From NCBI RefSeq assembly GCF_040546585.1, contig NZ_JBEPOC010000001.1, forward strand, positions 310,001 through 374,000: a stretch of 64,000 bases of DNA, read 5' to 3'. The DNA is from Marmoricola sp. OAE513 (GTDB lineage Bacteria > Actinomycetota > Actinomycetes > Propionibacteriales > Nocardioidaceae). Below, piece by piece: positions 38,676 to 47,773 of the stretch. A program made the translations under genes and the position numbers. A model generated the notes under the pieces. It worked only from the letters and a program-made list of their open reading frames with translations, ran no database searches and was not told the DNA's origin. Numbering within the stretch: the stretch's first letter is position 1; each line of letters opens with the position of its first letter.

Positions 38676-38759
38676 ACGATCGCCGGAGCGTGCTCTTGAC
38701 CGAGCGAGCGACGGCGCGTTGACGAGCGAGGCGAGGAACACAGCCACGAACCTATCGGT

Positions 38760-40574
38760 TCACCACTCCACGGGCAGCGCGGCGGGCGGGGTGTTCGTCG
38801 GCGGCACGGCGTACTTCTGCAGCAGGTAGGACAGGATCTTGCGGAACACCGGACCTGCCGTGCCACCGCCGGTCGCTCCCCCGGCGGGCTTCTGGATGAC
38901 GACGTACACGGTGAACCGCGGGTCGTCCGCGGGCGCGAAGCCCGAGAACGAGACAGCCAGCGAGCCGTCGTAGCACCCGCAGCTCTTGCCGACCTGCTGG
39001 GCGGTACCGGTCTTGCCGGCGACGCGGTAGCCCGGGATGGCCGCCATCGGTGCGGTGCCGGCTCCCTCGGTGACGACCATCTCCATCATCTGCGCCGTGG
39101 CCGCGGCGGCGGCCGGGCTGACCACGCGCGTGCGGGTGGCCGTGTCGGTGCCGACCTCGGTGCCGTCGACCGTGGTCGCGCTGCCCTTCACCAGGCTGGG
39201 CGAGATCCGCTCGCCGCCGTTGGCGATCGCGTTGACCGCGGTGATCATCTGCAGCGCGCTGACCGAGACGCCCTGGCCGAAGGAGATCGTCGCCTGACTC
39301 AGCTCCGACCAGGTCGAGGCGTCCGGGAGCAGCCCGCGGGTGGCGTCGGGCAGGCCGACGTTCGGGCGTTGACCGAGGCCGAACTTGTCGAGGTAGCCCC
39401 ACAGCTGCTGGGGCTTGAACTGACGGGTGGCCAGCACGGTGCCGATGTTGGAGGACTTCGCGATCACGCCGGCGAGGGTGAGCTTGATGTTGTCGTGCTC
39501 GAAGTAGTCGTGGATCACCCGGTCGAGGACCGGGAGGTCCTTCGGCACCTTGATCCGGGTCCGCGGCGTGACCTTGCCGGCGTCGATCAGCGCCGAGGTG
39601 GTCAACACCTTCTCGACCGACCCGGGCTCGTACACGTCGCTGAGCGCACGACTGCCGCGGTCGACCTTCTTGGCGGCTGCCGGGTTGTTGGCGTCGTACG
39701 TCGGGTAGTCGGCGAACGCGAGGATCTCACCGGTCTTGGTGTCCATCGCCAGCGCGGCGCCGGAGACCGCCCGCGAGTTCTGGACCGCGGTGCGCAGCAC
39801 CCGCTGGGCGTACCACTGCACGTCGCGGTCGATGGTGAGCTTCAGGTCCTTCCCGTTGACCGGCTTGACCTGGGAGTTCTCACCGAGCGGGATCCGGTTT
39901 CCGCCGCCGACCTCGTAGGTCTCGCTGCCGTCCTTGCCGGAGAGCAGCGTGTCGAACGACTTCTCCAGCCCGGCCAGCGGCTTGCCGTCGGTGTTGAGGA
40001 AGCCGAGGAGGTTCGACCCGACGTCGTGCGCGGGATAGGTGCGCACCGGGTCGGCGAGGGTGTCGATGCCGAGGTACTTGGCCTTCTTGACCTCAGCCAC
40101 CGCCGCAGTGGCCAGACCGGCAGGCACGCGACGCGCCACGTAGACGAAGTGCAGCTTCTTCCCGCTCTTGTCCGTCGTCTTGCGCAGACTGGCCAGCACG
40201 TCGAAGTAGTCGAGGTCGAGCTTGTTGGCCAGGATGCGGGCGATCTTCTCCGCGTTCGGGTTGGTCGCCTGCGGGTCGGCGACGATCGTCAGCCCGCTGA
40301 TCGTCTCGGCCAGCGCGACCCCGTTGCGGTCGAGGATCTCGCCGCGGGTCGCCGGCAGCGGCACCGTGACGACACCCTCGGCGTCGGCGCGGGTCGCGTA
40401 GGACCGGGGGTCGAGACCCTGGAGCTGGAACAGCCGGGCGCCGAAGATCGACACGACGATCGCGATCACGATCATCCCCGAGCGCAGCCGCGCCTCGGAC
40501 GAACCCCGCAGCGTGCGCTGGTCGGTCCGGGTCCGGTTGCGGTTGCGCGCGGCCGGTCGGCGAGGCTGGGTCAA
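38760..40574 (-). CDS. ftsI: Septal peptidoglycan transpeptidase FtsI (PBP3, class B)
   Basis: 604 residues. One N-terminal transmembrane helix (about 33-50), a pedestal domain, then the transpeptidase domain with active-site S319-V-E-K322, SSN at 374-376 and KTG at 521-523. It cross-links septal wall with FtsW. TTG start at 40574 overlapping the ftsL stop (TTGA). A Cys pair (CGC) in the KTG-distal loop is unusual for an exported domain and could form a disulphide. Confidence 0.95.
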   Translation of the reverse strand: MTQPRRPAARNRNRTRTDQRTLRGSSEARLRSGMIVIAIVVSIFGARLFQLQGLDPRSYATRADAEGVVTVPLPATRGEILDRNGVALAETISGLTIVADPQATNPNAEKIARILANKLDLDYFDVLASLRKTTDKSGKKLHFVYVARRVPAGLATAAVAEVKKAKYLGIDTLADPVRTYPAHDVGSNLLGFLNTDGKPLAGLEKSFDTLLSGKDGSETYEVGGGNRIPLGENSQVKPVNGKDLKLTIDRDVQWYAQRVLRTAVQNSRAVSGAALAMDTKTGEILAFADYPTYDANNPAAAKKVDRGSRALSDVYEPGSVEKVLTTSALIDAGKVTPRTRIKVPKDLPVLDRVIHDYFEHDNIKLTLAGVIAKSSNIGTVLATRQFKPQQLWGYLDKFGLGQRPNVGLPDATRGLLPDASTWSELSQATISFGQGVSVSALQMITAVNAIANGGERISPSLVKGSATTVDGTEVGTDTATRTRVVSPAAAAATAQMMEMVVTEGAGTAPMAAIPGYRVAGKTGTAQQVGKSCGCYDGSLAVSFSGFAPADDPRFTVYVVIQKPAGGATGGGTAGPVFRKILSYLLQKYAVPPTNTPPAALPVEW

Positions 40575-41158
40575 CGCTGGGCTCCATCGTCCGCGTTCGT
40601 GGGTGAGTCATTCGTACCTGCGGCGGACGCGTTTGCGCCGGAGGCAGGGCCGTTCGCGGTGGAGGTTTGTCCGGCGGGAGGATCGATGAACCTCGTGATC
40701 GGCTTGCGGTTTCCCCACGGCGGCAGCGGCGTCCTGTCGGACATGATGATCGTCCGGTTCTCCGGGGTGGCGGCCTGCGGCTCGCCCTCGACCTTCCCGG
40801 TGCTGAGGTTGAGCGTCGCGGGGTTGGGCGGCGTCACCATGTTGAGCTTGCGGGCAGCGCGCGCAAGCCGCTGCGGGTCGCGCTTGTCCTCCAGCTCCTG
40901 GCTCATCGCCTGGCTCTTGGCCTGCAGCGCGTCCGCCTTCCGCTGCAGCTCGGTGGCGTGGAACGAGGCCTGCTGCATCTGGGTGTTGAACATGAGCAGC
41001 CCGAGGACGCCGGCGCCGAGGATGAGGAAGACCAGGATCGCGAACGGCGCCCGCGGAGCCGACGACGGGCGGCTGGGGACCAGGGAGAGCCGAGCACGCT
41101 CGACGGCCGCCGTGGCCGTGCGCTGCGACCGGACCCGGACACTCTGCGTCTGACTCAT
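40571..41158 (-). CDS. ftsL: FtsL-like divisome protein
   Basis: 195 residues, assigned by position between rsmH and ftsI and by architecture. A basic cytoplasmic N-terminus, one transmembrane helix at about 38-57, then a short coiled coil ([24 protein letters not shown]) and a disordered Pro/Ala/Asn/Thr-rich tail. FtsL activates FtsWI as part of the FtsQLB complex. Sequence similarity in this family is low, so the name rests largely on context. The ATG overlaps the rsmH stop. Confidence 0.82.
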   Translation of the reverse strand: MSQTQSVRVRSQRTATAAVERARLSLVPSRPSSAPRAPFAILVFLILGAGVLGLLMFNTQMQQASFHATELQRKADALQAKSQAMSQELEDKRDPQRLARAARKLNMVTPPNPATLNLSTGKVEGEPQAATPENRTIIMSDRTPLPPWGNRKPITRFIDPPAGQTSTANGPASGANASAAGTNDSPTNADDGAQR

Positions 41159-42117
41159 GCTGCGTCCTTCTTGAAGCGGATCCGTTCGACGGCGCGCACC
41201 CGGACGGATGCGGCGCGGGGGTTCTCCTCGATCTCGGCGGCCGAGGCCTTCTCGCTGCCGCGGGTGAGCAGCTTCAGCTCGGGCTGGTGCTCCTCGGGGA
41301 CGACCGGCAGGTCGACCGGCGCCGTGGACGTGCCGCGCTTGGTGATGACCTGCTTGACCATCCGGTCCTCGAGCGACTGGTAGCTCATGAAGACGACCCG
41401 CCCGCCGATGCCGATCGAGTCGATCGCCGCGGGGATCGCCCGCCGCAGCACGCCGAGCTCGTCGTTGACCTCGATGCGAAGCGCCTGGAAGGTGCGCTTG
41501 GCGGGGTGTCCCCCGGTACGACGCGCCGGCGCCGGGATCACGTCGTAGAGCAGCTCGACGAGGCGGGCCGAGGTGGCGAAGGGCTCGGTCTCGCGCTCCT
41601 TCACGATCGCCCGGGCGATCTGGCGGGAGAACTTCTCCTCGCCGTACGAGCTGAGGATCCGGGCCAGGTCCGCTCCGCTGTAGGTGTTGAGCACGTCGGC
41701 GGCGGTCAGGCCCGTGGTGTCGTTCATCCGCATGTCCAGCGGTGCGTCGACGGCGTAGGCGAACCCGCGCTCGGCGACGTCGAGCTGCATCGAGGAGACG
41801 CCGAGGTCGAACAGGATCCCCTGCACCGGGCCCCGGCCGAGGTCGGCCAGGACGTCGGGGATCTCGTCGTACACGGCGTGCACCAGGGTGGTCCGCTCCG
41901 CGAACGGCTCCAGCCGCTTGCCGGCGATGTCGAGCGCGTGCACATCGCGGTCGACGCCGATCACGTGCGCCTCGGGGCACCGGGTCAGCACGGCCTCGCT
42001 GTGACCGCCCAGGCCGAGGGTCGCGTCGATGAACACGCTGCCCGGCGCGGTGAGCGCGGGGGCCACCAGGGCAACGACCCGGTCGAGGAGCACCGGGACG
42101 TGGGAGGGGGTCGTCAT
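41155..42117 (-). CDS. rsmH: 16S rRNA (cytosine(1402)-N4)-methyltransferase
   Basis: 320 residues. Methylates C1402 in the decoding centre using S-adenosylmethionine. The SAM motif is [15 protein letters not shown] near residue 30, with the family segments [12 protein letters not shown] and [14 protein letters not shown]. Formerly mraW. It is the first full-size enzyme gene after mraZ, preceded by a 46-codon membrane peptide gene and a structured RNA region. Confidence 0.97.
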   Translation of the reverse strand: MTTPSHVPVLLDRVVALVAPALTAPGSVFIDATLGLGGHSEAVLTRCPEAHVIGVDRDVHALDIAGKRLEPFAERTTLVHAVYDEIPDVLADLGRGPVQGILFDLGVSSMQLDVAERGFAYAVDAPLDMRMNDTTGLTAADVLNTYSGADLARILSSYGEEKFSRQIARAIVKERETEPFATSARLVELLYDVIPAPARRTGGHPAKRTFQALRIEVNDELGVLRRAIPAAIDSIGIGGRVVFMSYQSLEDRMVKQVITKRGTSTAPVDLPVVPEEHQPELKLLTRGSEKASAAEIEENPRAASVRVRAVERIRFKKDAA

Positions 42118-42128
42118 CTGCCCGAGCC

Positions 42129-42269
42129 CTACTTGCCGAGTCCGATGAGCAGCGTCATGACCAGGCCGAGCACCACGCTGGTGACCGCGGAGAACGCCAT
42201 CAGCGCGACACCGTCGCGTACGTCGTGACGTACGCGTCGGGCCGGCGTGGCCTCGTTCAATCCGCTCAT
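42129..42269 (-). CDS. 46-residue single-pass membrane peptide upstream of rsmH
   Basis: A short frame translating to [20 protein letters not shown], then a hydrophobic helix (about 21-43) ending IGLGK. It starts at ATG 42269 and stops 11 bases before rsmH on the same strand. The basic-then-hydrophobic layout, the lack of stops and the position between the structured leader and rsmH favour a real gene. The ribosome-binding site (AGGGGTCG) is weak. Function unknown; the location suggests a division-associated peptide. Confidence 0.6.
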   Translation of the reverse strand: MSGLNEATPARRVRHDVRDGVALMAFSAVTSVVLGLVMTLLIGLGK

Positions 42270-42308
42270 GGTTTCGACCCCTGATGGCTGGTGTGGTGGT
42301 GAGAATTT

Positions 42309-42429
42309 GGTGATCGCCGGGTCAGGTTCGGGTCCGCTCGCTCCTCGGGAAGCGGTCTTCTGTCACCGGGGAAGGTGCGACAGACGGCCGTGAGGCGGGA
42401 GCGGACACGAGCCTGGTCCGGCGATCACC
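42309..42429 (-). ncRNA. Structured leader RNA between mraZ and rsmH (mraW-motif-like)
   Basis: 31-base arms, 42309-42339 and 42399-42429, pair with four mismatches (outer 12 bp GGTGATCGCCGG perfect) around a 59-base insert that itself holds a stem TCTGTCACC/GGTGCGACAGA. The element is non-coding, upstream of the 46-aa frame and rsmH. A conserved mraW RNA motif has been described before this gene in Actinobacteria; position and size agree, but I cannot verify a covariance match. Confidence 0.6.
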
Positions 42430-42493
42430 TGTGTTGAGTTGTGTTCTGCGACTTCTGGTGGGGCGTTGTGGGGCGCCGGGAACCTGACGTGGG

Positions 42494-42922
42494 TCAGAGG
42501 CCCGGGTAGACCTCTTCCTCGACGTCCGAGAACGCCTGCTCCTGGGCGGCGGTGTACTCCGCCCAGGCGGCCGGCTCCCAGATCTCGAGCCGGTTGTAGA
42601 CGCCGATCACGACGCACTCCTTGGAGAGGCCGGCGTACTCGCGCAGCTCCGGGGTGACCGTGAAACGGCCCTGCTTGTCGAGCTTCTGGTCCGAGGCGAG
42701 CGCGAACAGCATCCGCGTGTGGTGCCGGAGCCGTGCGTCGGTCTGCGGCGCGTTCTGCAGCTTGACGGCGAACGAGTCGAAGTCGGCCTGGGTGCGCACG
42801 TCGACCGAGCGCTCCTGCCCCCGGGTGATCACCAGCCCGTCTCCCATCGCCTCGCGGAACTTCGCCGGGAGGAAGAGACGGCCCTTGTCATCGAGCTTCG
42901 GGCGGTAGGTGCCGGAGAACAT
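42494..42922 (-). CDS. mraZ: Transcriptional regulator MraZ
   Basis: 142 residues with two AbrB/SpoVT-like swapped-hairpin domains. Each carries a DxxGR motif: DDKGR at 11-15 and DKQGR in the second half. MraZ forms ring oligomers that bind direct GTGG/TGGG-type repeats and repress the division cluster. The ATG at 42922 gives the standard MFSGTYRPKLDDKGR start, 25 bases from the nearest MraZ box. Confidence 0.96.
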   Translation of the reverse strand: MFSGTYRPKLDDKGRLFLPAKFREAMGDGLVITRGQERSVDVRTQADFDSFAVKLQNAPQTDARLRHHTRMLFALASDQKLDKQGRFTVTPELREYAGLSKECVVIGVYNRLEIWEPAAWAEYTAAQEQAFSDVEEEVYPGL

Positions 42923-42947
42923 CCCACCACCTCGTCCTTCTCTTCCA

Positions 42948-42991
42948 CCACTTTCCTCCACTTTACTCCACAACGCCCCACCGTCAACCAC
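42948..42991 (-). promoter_or_regulatory. mraZ promoter covered by five MraZ boxes
   Basis: On the minus strand GTGG occurs five times at exact 10-base spacing (plus-strand CCAC at 42948, 42958, 42968, 42978 and 42988). A sigma-A-type promoter is embedded: TTGACG (42987-42982), 16 bases, TAAAGT (42965-42960). Boxes overlapping both elements explain autorepression. The spacing puts all boxes on one DNA face, as MraZ rings require. Confidence 0.82.
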
Positions 42992-43107
42992 CTTCGCTCC
43001 CTTTCTCTCCCTTTCTCACCAGATTTCTGGCGGTGGCGGTTTTCGAGCTCCCGGAACCGATCGGCCCCCACCGACGTCCCAGTCCTGCCGCCCCACGTGG
43101 AGCGGTG

Positions 43108-44115
43108 ATGTTGACTAGGGCCATGGAGGAACGAGTGCAGCCAGCGGCAGGCGCGCGATCGGGAGCACCCAGCAGCGACCTGGCCGCACTGAGAGCGGTC
43201 ACGGACCGGGTGCAGGCGAACGTCGAGCGCGTCATCGAGGGCAAGCCGGACGTCGTCCGGATGTCGCTGGTGGTGCTGCTCGCGGAGGGCCACCTGCTGA
43301 TCGAGGACGTCCCCGGCGTCGGCAAGACGACGCTGAGCAAGGCGCTGGCTCGCTCCATCGACCTGACGGTGCGCCGGATCCAGTTCACCCCGGACCTGCT
43401 GCCCTCGGACCTGACCGGCGTCTCGATCTACAACCAGGAGACCCGGGACTTCGAGTTCCGCCCCGGCGGCATCTTCGCCAACATCGTCATCGGTGACGAG
43501 ATCAACCGCGCCTCGCCGAAGACCCAGTCCGCGATGCTCGAGTGCATGGAGGAGCGGCAGGTCACCGTCGACAACCAGACCTTCGGCCTGGAGTCCCCCT
43601 TCATGGTGATCGCCACCCAGAACCCGCTGGAGATGGAGGGCACCTACGCACTGCCCGAGGCGCAGCGCGACCGCTTCCTGGCCCGGGTCTCGATGGGCTA
43701 CCCGGTGATGGCCGCCGAGATCGCGATGCTCTCGGCACGCACGACCTCCAGCCCGATCGACGACCTCGAGCCGGTCACCGACGCCGCCGAGATCCGCAAG
43801 CTGGTCTCGATCGTCTCGGAGGTCGACGTACGCCCTTCGGTCCAGCAGTACGCCGTGGCGATCGCGACTGCGACCCGCACCTCGCCGGAGCTCCGGCTCG
43901 GCGCCTCACCGCGCGCGACGTTGCACCTGGTCCGGGCCGGCAAGGCCTGGGCCGCGATGGACGGCCGCGACTTCGTGACCACTGACGACCTGCACGCACT
44001 GGCGTCACCGGTGCTCGCGCACCGACTGCTGCCGACTGTCGACGCCGCGATGAGCGGCCGGGGTCCCGGCGACATCCTCGCCTCGATCCTGGCATCCCTG
44101 CCGGTCCCCCGCTGA
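43108..44115 (+). CDS. MoxR-family AAA+ ATPase
   Basis: 335 residues. Walker A in EDVPGVGKTTLSKA, Walker B IVIGDEINRAS, sensor 1 ATQNPLEMEGTY and a C-terminal lid domain. MoxR ATPases act as chaperones with DUF58 and VWA-type partners; the DUF58 gene follows 7 bases downstream. ATG 43108 has GGAG five bases upstream; ATG 43123 is also possible. A GTG at 43033 seems too far upstream for the family. Confidence 0.9.
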   Translation: MLTRAMEERVQPAAGARSGAPSSDLAALRAVTDRVQANVERVIEGKPDVVRMSLVVLLAEGHLLIEDVPGVGKTTLSKALARSIDLTVRRIQFTPDLLPSDLTGVSIYNQETRDFEFRPGGIFANIVIGDEINRASPKTQSAMLECMEERQVTVDNQTFGLESPFMVIATQNPLEMEGTYALPEAQRDRFLARVSMGYPVMAAEIAMLSARTTSSPIDDLEPVTDAAEIRKLVSIVSEVDVRPSVQQYAVAIATATRTSPELRLGASPRATLHLVRAGKAWAAMDGRDFVTTDDLHALASPVLAHRLLPTVDAAMSGRGPGDILASILASLPVPR

Positions 44116-44122
44116 GCTGACG

Positions 44123-45403
44123 ATGTCCACGGCCACCGCTGCGCGGACGACGGGACGGCGGCCCTCGCGCCTGCGGTCGACGTTGGGCACGCTGACCGTG
44201 CGCGGACGTGCCTTCGTGGCCGGCGGCGTCACGGCGGCGTTGTGCGGGCTGGCGCTCGGCGAGCGCGACCTGGTCCGGATCGGCGTGCTGGTGCTGCTGA
44301 TCCCGGTGGTCACCGCCCTGGTGGTCGCGCGCACCGGACCGCGGCTGAGCCTGACCCGGACCATCGCCGCACCGGTGGTCGAGGTCGGCCAGGGCACGAC
44401 TGTCCAGCTGCACCTGACCAACGTCGGCGCGCGGACCGGGCTGCTGCTCGTGGAGGAGCAGGTTCCCTGGGCACTGGGTCACCGACCGCGGTTCCTGATC
44501 GGCTGGATGCAGTCCGGCCGCAAGCGTCTGGTCCAGTACCCGGTCCAGGCCGAGGTCCGCGGCATCTACGAGGTCGGCCCGCTGTCGGTGAAGGTGGCCG
44601 ACCCGTTCGGCATGCTCTCGCTGCAACGGGCCTTCCCGCGGACCACTCCCCTGGTCGTCGTCCCGGTGGTCGAGCCGCTGCCGGTGATCGGACCGATCGG
44701 CGCGTGGTCCGGGAGCGGCGACAACCGTCCGCGCCCGTTCTCCATCGGCAGCGCCGCGGACACGAGTGTCCGGGAGTACCGGCTCGGTGACGACCTCCGC
44801 CGGGTGCACTGGCGCAGCACGGCACGCACTGGCGAGCTGATGGTGCGTCGCGAGGAGCAGCCGTGGCACTCCCGCTGCACGCTCTTCATCGACAACCGGG
44901 CGGTCGCGCACCGCGGCAGCGGACCGGACTCCTCCCTCGAGCGCGCGGTGACCGCGACCGCGTCGATCGCGGTGCACCTGAGCCGGCTCGGGTTCCAGGT
45001 GCGTCTGGTCAGCGCCGACGGCAACGAGCTCGACCACGCCTGGCACGACGTGCCCGGTGGTGCGTCGACCGGTCCGATCCTCGAGCACCTCGCGGCCCTG
45101 GCCACGACCGCGGAGACCCGGATCAGCACTCCCTGGATCGACGAGGGCGGCACCGGTGGTCTCTTCATCGGCGTCCTCGGCGCGCTGGACGACCACGACC
45201 GCCGGGTCCTCGGTCGGCTGCACACCCAAGGAAGCTCGTCGTACGCCGTCTCGCTCGCCGTCGACTCCTGGTCACCCCGCGACCGGCTCGCCGGAGACGT
45301 GACCGGGACCAGCACCACCTACCTCCGCGAGCGCGGCTGGAAGGCAACCGACCTGAACCGCGCGGACTCGCTGCCTGCGGTGTGGAAGGAGCTCGGCCGA
45401 TGA
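44123..45403 (+). CDS. DUF58 domain-containing membrane protein
   Basis: 426 residues. Two N-terminal helices (about 28-68) are followed by a beta-rich domain and the DUF58 core with REYRLGDDLRRVHWRSTAR. DUF58 proteins have a VWA-like fold and are usual partners of MoxR ATPases. Together with the transglutaminase gene they form a conserved three-gene actinobacterial operon next to the mraZ cluster. The stop overlaps the next start (ATGA). Confidence 0.9.
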   Translation: MSTATAARTTGRRPSRLRSTLGTLTVRGRAFVAGGVTAALCGLALGERDLVRIGVLVLLIPVVTALVVARTGPRLSLTRTIAAPVVEVGQGTTVQLHLTNVGARTGLLLVEEQVPWALGHRPRFLIGWMQSGRKRLVQYPVQAEVRGIYEVGPLSVKVADPFGMLSLQRAFPRTTPLVVVPVVEPLPVIGPIGAWSGSGDNRPRPFSIGSAADTSVREYRLGDDLRRVHWRSTARTGELMVRREEQPWHSRCTLFIDNRAVAHRGSGPDSSLERAVTATASIAVHLSRLGFQVRLVSADGNELDHAWHDVPGGASTGPILEHLAALATTAETRISTPWIDEGGTGGLFIGVLGALDDHDRRVLGRLHTQGSSSYAVSLAVDSWSPRDRLAGDVTGTSTTYLRERGWKATDLNRADSLPAVWKELGR

Positions 45404-47739
45404 CCGAGCGGACCGCCTTCACCCTCGCGGGCTCCCTGGTCGCCGCCGTCCTCGGGTGGGTCGCCATCTGCTCGTGGCGCGGCCTGGTCGAGCACCCGGC
45501 ACAGTTCAGCGGGCCGGCGCTCGTCGCCGCTCTCCTGATCGCCCTGGTCGGCTCGGCCGGGCGCGTCCTGCGGCTCCGCTGGTACGCCGTCCTCCCCCTG
45601 CAGCTGGTCGTCGTGACCGTCTGGTTCCACCACCGGCAGCGCGCCGACGACCTGCTCGGCGGGTGGGTCCCGACGCCGCACGGTCTCGCCGAGCTCTTCG
45701 GTCAGGTCCGCGACGGGGCCGAGGCGATCAACAGCTACGGGGCCCCGGTCTCGGCGAGCTTCGTCGACGCGCCGGTCTACCTGATCGCCGTCGGAGCCGG
45801 CGTCGTGCTGCTGGTCGACCTGCTGGCCTGCGGGCTGCGGCACCCCGCGTGGGCAGGCCTCCCGGTCCTGGTGGCGGTCACGATACCGATCAGTGTTCTG
45901 GACGGCGGCCTGCCGGTCCCGGTGTACGTCGGCACCGCGCTCGGCTTCGCGCTGCTGCTCGCGGTGCTCGAGGCCGATCGTGCGATGGCCTGGGGACTCG
46001 CCTCCGACACGCGCGGTGTCAACAAGGACGACCCGGTGCTGCGGCTCGGCGCCCTGGGCGCACCAGCGCTCGGCATCGGCGCGGCGACGACCGCGGCGGC
46101 CTTGGTGCTGTCCCTCGGCGTACCGGTCGGCGACGGGTTCTTCCGCGAGTCCGGCAAGGGTGGCGGCACCGGTTCCGGCGAGGCCAAGAGCGTGTCGCTG
46201 ACCAACCCGCTGGTGAACCTGCGCCGCGACCTGGTGCGCAACGACCACCTGCCGCTGCTCGACGCGACGACGGATGCGTCCGACCCGACGTACGTCCGCC
46301 TGACCGTCCTCGACCGGTTCCGCAAGGACGCCTGGGTGCCGTCCCCGCGCAGCCTCGAGGCGGCGGACGCGGCCGACGGTCGGCTCCCGGAACCGGAAGG
46401 CCTGAGCCCGGGTCGACCGGGCAGCAGCTCGAGCTGGGACCTCGTGACCAGCCGTGCCTTCCGCACCACCTGGCTGCCGACGCCGTACTCGACCCGGACG
46501 ATCAGCATCGACGACGGCGACTGGCGCTACGACCCGAATTTCCTCGACATCGCCAACGTCGACGACACCCCGCCGACCGGGGTCGGGTACCGGCTGACGG
46601 CGTTCACCCCGGCCTTCAGCTCCGCCGCACTCGACCAGGCCCCGGCGCCCCCGCCGGACGTCCTGGAGACGATGACCGCGACGCCGGACCTGCCGAAGGT
46701 CGTCACGGACATCGCGACGGAGATCACCGCGGCGGGCAAGACCCAGTACGCCAAGGCGGTGCTGCTGCAGGACTGGTTCCGCAGCAAGGGCGGCTTCACC
46801 TACTCCCTCGCGCCGGCCGCCGGGGAGGGGCTCGAGCAGCTGGCCAGGTTCGTGACGACGGACAAGGTCGGGTACTGCGAGCAGTTCGCGGCGACGATGG
46901 CGCTGATGGCGCGGTCGCTGGGCATCCCGGCGCGGGTCGTCGTCGGGTTCCTCTCCCCGAGCGAGTCCTCGGGGACCGACCTGACCTACACCAGCGACGA
47001 CCTGCACGCCTGGCCGGAGATCTACTTCCGGGGCTACGGGTGGGTGCGGTTCGAACCGACGCCGAGCACCCGGACCGGGAGCGCTCCGAACTGGACCCGC
47101 GGCAACGTCGACCGACCGGACCCGGCACTGCCGACGACGACGCAGGCACCGGAGACGAGCGCGCCGGCGCCGACCGCGAAGCCGGACGCCGAGGTCGACC
47201 CGGTCGAGCCGACCCGGTCGACCTCGACCCCGGTCCTGCCGATCGCGGTCGGTGCGCTGCTGCTCCTGCTGGTGGCCGCGGTCACGCCGCGCGCGCTCCG
47301 GAACCGCCAGCGGATGCGCCGCCTGGATCCCAAGGCCGACCCGCGGGCCGACGTCGAAGGACTCTGGGACGAGCTCCGGGCCACCTGCCTGGACCACGGC
47401 ATCGCCTGGCCCGAGACGCGGTCGCCGCAGATGATCGCGGACCTCGTCGCGGACCGGGTGTTCCGCTCGGACACCAGCAGCCGCACCGCCGAGGACCGCG
47501 CCGTGCTGGAGACGCTGGTGCGCCTGGTGGAGCGTGCCCGCTACCAGGAGAGGTTCGAGCCGGACGAGCTCGACCGGCTCGAGGCGCTGGAAGCGGTCGG
47601 TCGGTGGTCGGACCTGATCGAGCTGGCGGTCACCACCCGACAGGCACGGCTCGCGGCGTGGGCGCCGCGGTCACTGTTCGCCGGCGCGGGCCGGGCCGTG
47701 GCCGCCAGGAACGAGAACAGCCTCAGCGACCTGCGCTGA
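45400..47739 (+). CDS. Transglutaminase-like membrane protein (TgpA-type)
   Basis: 779 residues. About six N-terminal membrane helices (to residue 250), an exported transglutaminase-core domain with the catalytic Cys in GYCEQFAATMALMARSLGIPARVV, His in DDLHAWPEIY and an acidic residue near YGWVRFEPTPS, then a Pro/Thr-rich linker, one more helix (about 608-626) and a cytoplasmic DUF4129-like tail. The substrate is unknown; a periplasmic wall-associated protein is plausible. Coupled to the DUF58 gene. Confidence 0.9.
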   Translation: MTERTAFTLAGSLVAAVLGWVAICSWRGLVEHPAQFSGPALVAALLIALVGSAGRVLRLRWYAVLPLQLVVVTVWFHHRQRADDLLGGWVPTPHGLAELFGQVRDGAEAINSYGAPVSASFVDAPVYLIAVGAGVVLLVDLLACGLRHPAWAGLPVLVAVTIPISVLDGGLPVPVYVGTALGFALLLAVLEADRAMAWGLASDTRGVNKDDPVLRLGALGAPALGIGAATTAAALVLSLGVPVGDGFFRESGKGGGTGSGEAKSVSLTNPLVNLRRDLVRNDHLPLLDATTDASDPTYVRLTVLDRFRKDAWVPSPRSLEAADAADGRLPEPEGLSPGRPGSSSSWDLVTSRAFRTTWLPTPYSTRTISIDDGDWRYDPNFLDIANVDDTPPTGVGYRLTAFTPAFSSAALDQAPAPPPDVLETMTATPDLPKVVTDIATEITAAGKTQYAKAVLLQDWFRSKGGFTYSLAPAAGEGLEQLARFVTTDKVGYCEQFAATMALMARSLGIPARVVVGFLSPSESSGTDLTYTSDDLHAWPEIYFRGYGWVRFEPTPSTRTGSAPNWTRGNVDRPDPALPTTTQAPETSAPAPTAKPDAEVDPVEPTRSTSTPVLPIAVGALLLLLVAAVTPRALRNRQRMRRLDPKADPRADVEGLWDELRATCLDHGIAWPETRSPQMIADLVADRVFRSDTSSRTAEDRAVLETLVRLVERARYQERFEPDELDRLEALEAVGRWSDLIELAVTTRQARLAAWAPRSLFAGAGRAVAARNENSLSDLR

Positions 47740-47745
47740 GGCTGT
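47717..47745. terminator. Terminator hairpin spanning the transglutaminase gene stop codon
   Basis: A perfect 12-bp inverted repeat (47717-47728 and 47734-47745) with a 5-base loop overlaps the TGA at 47737-47739. It lies between convergent genes and can act in both directions. Confidence 0.75.
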
Positions 47746-47773
47746 GCCGGGCTCGATCTCGAGACCTGAGCTT

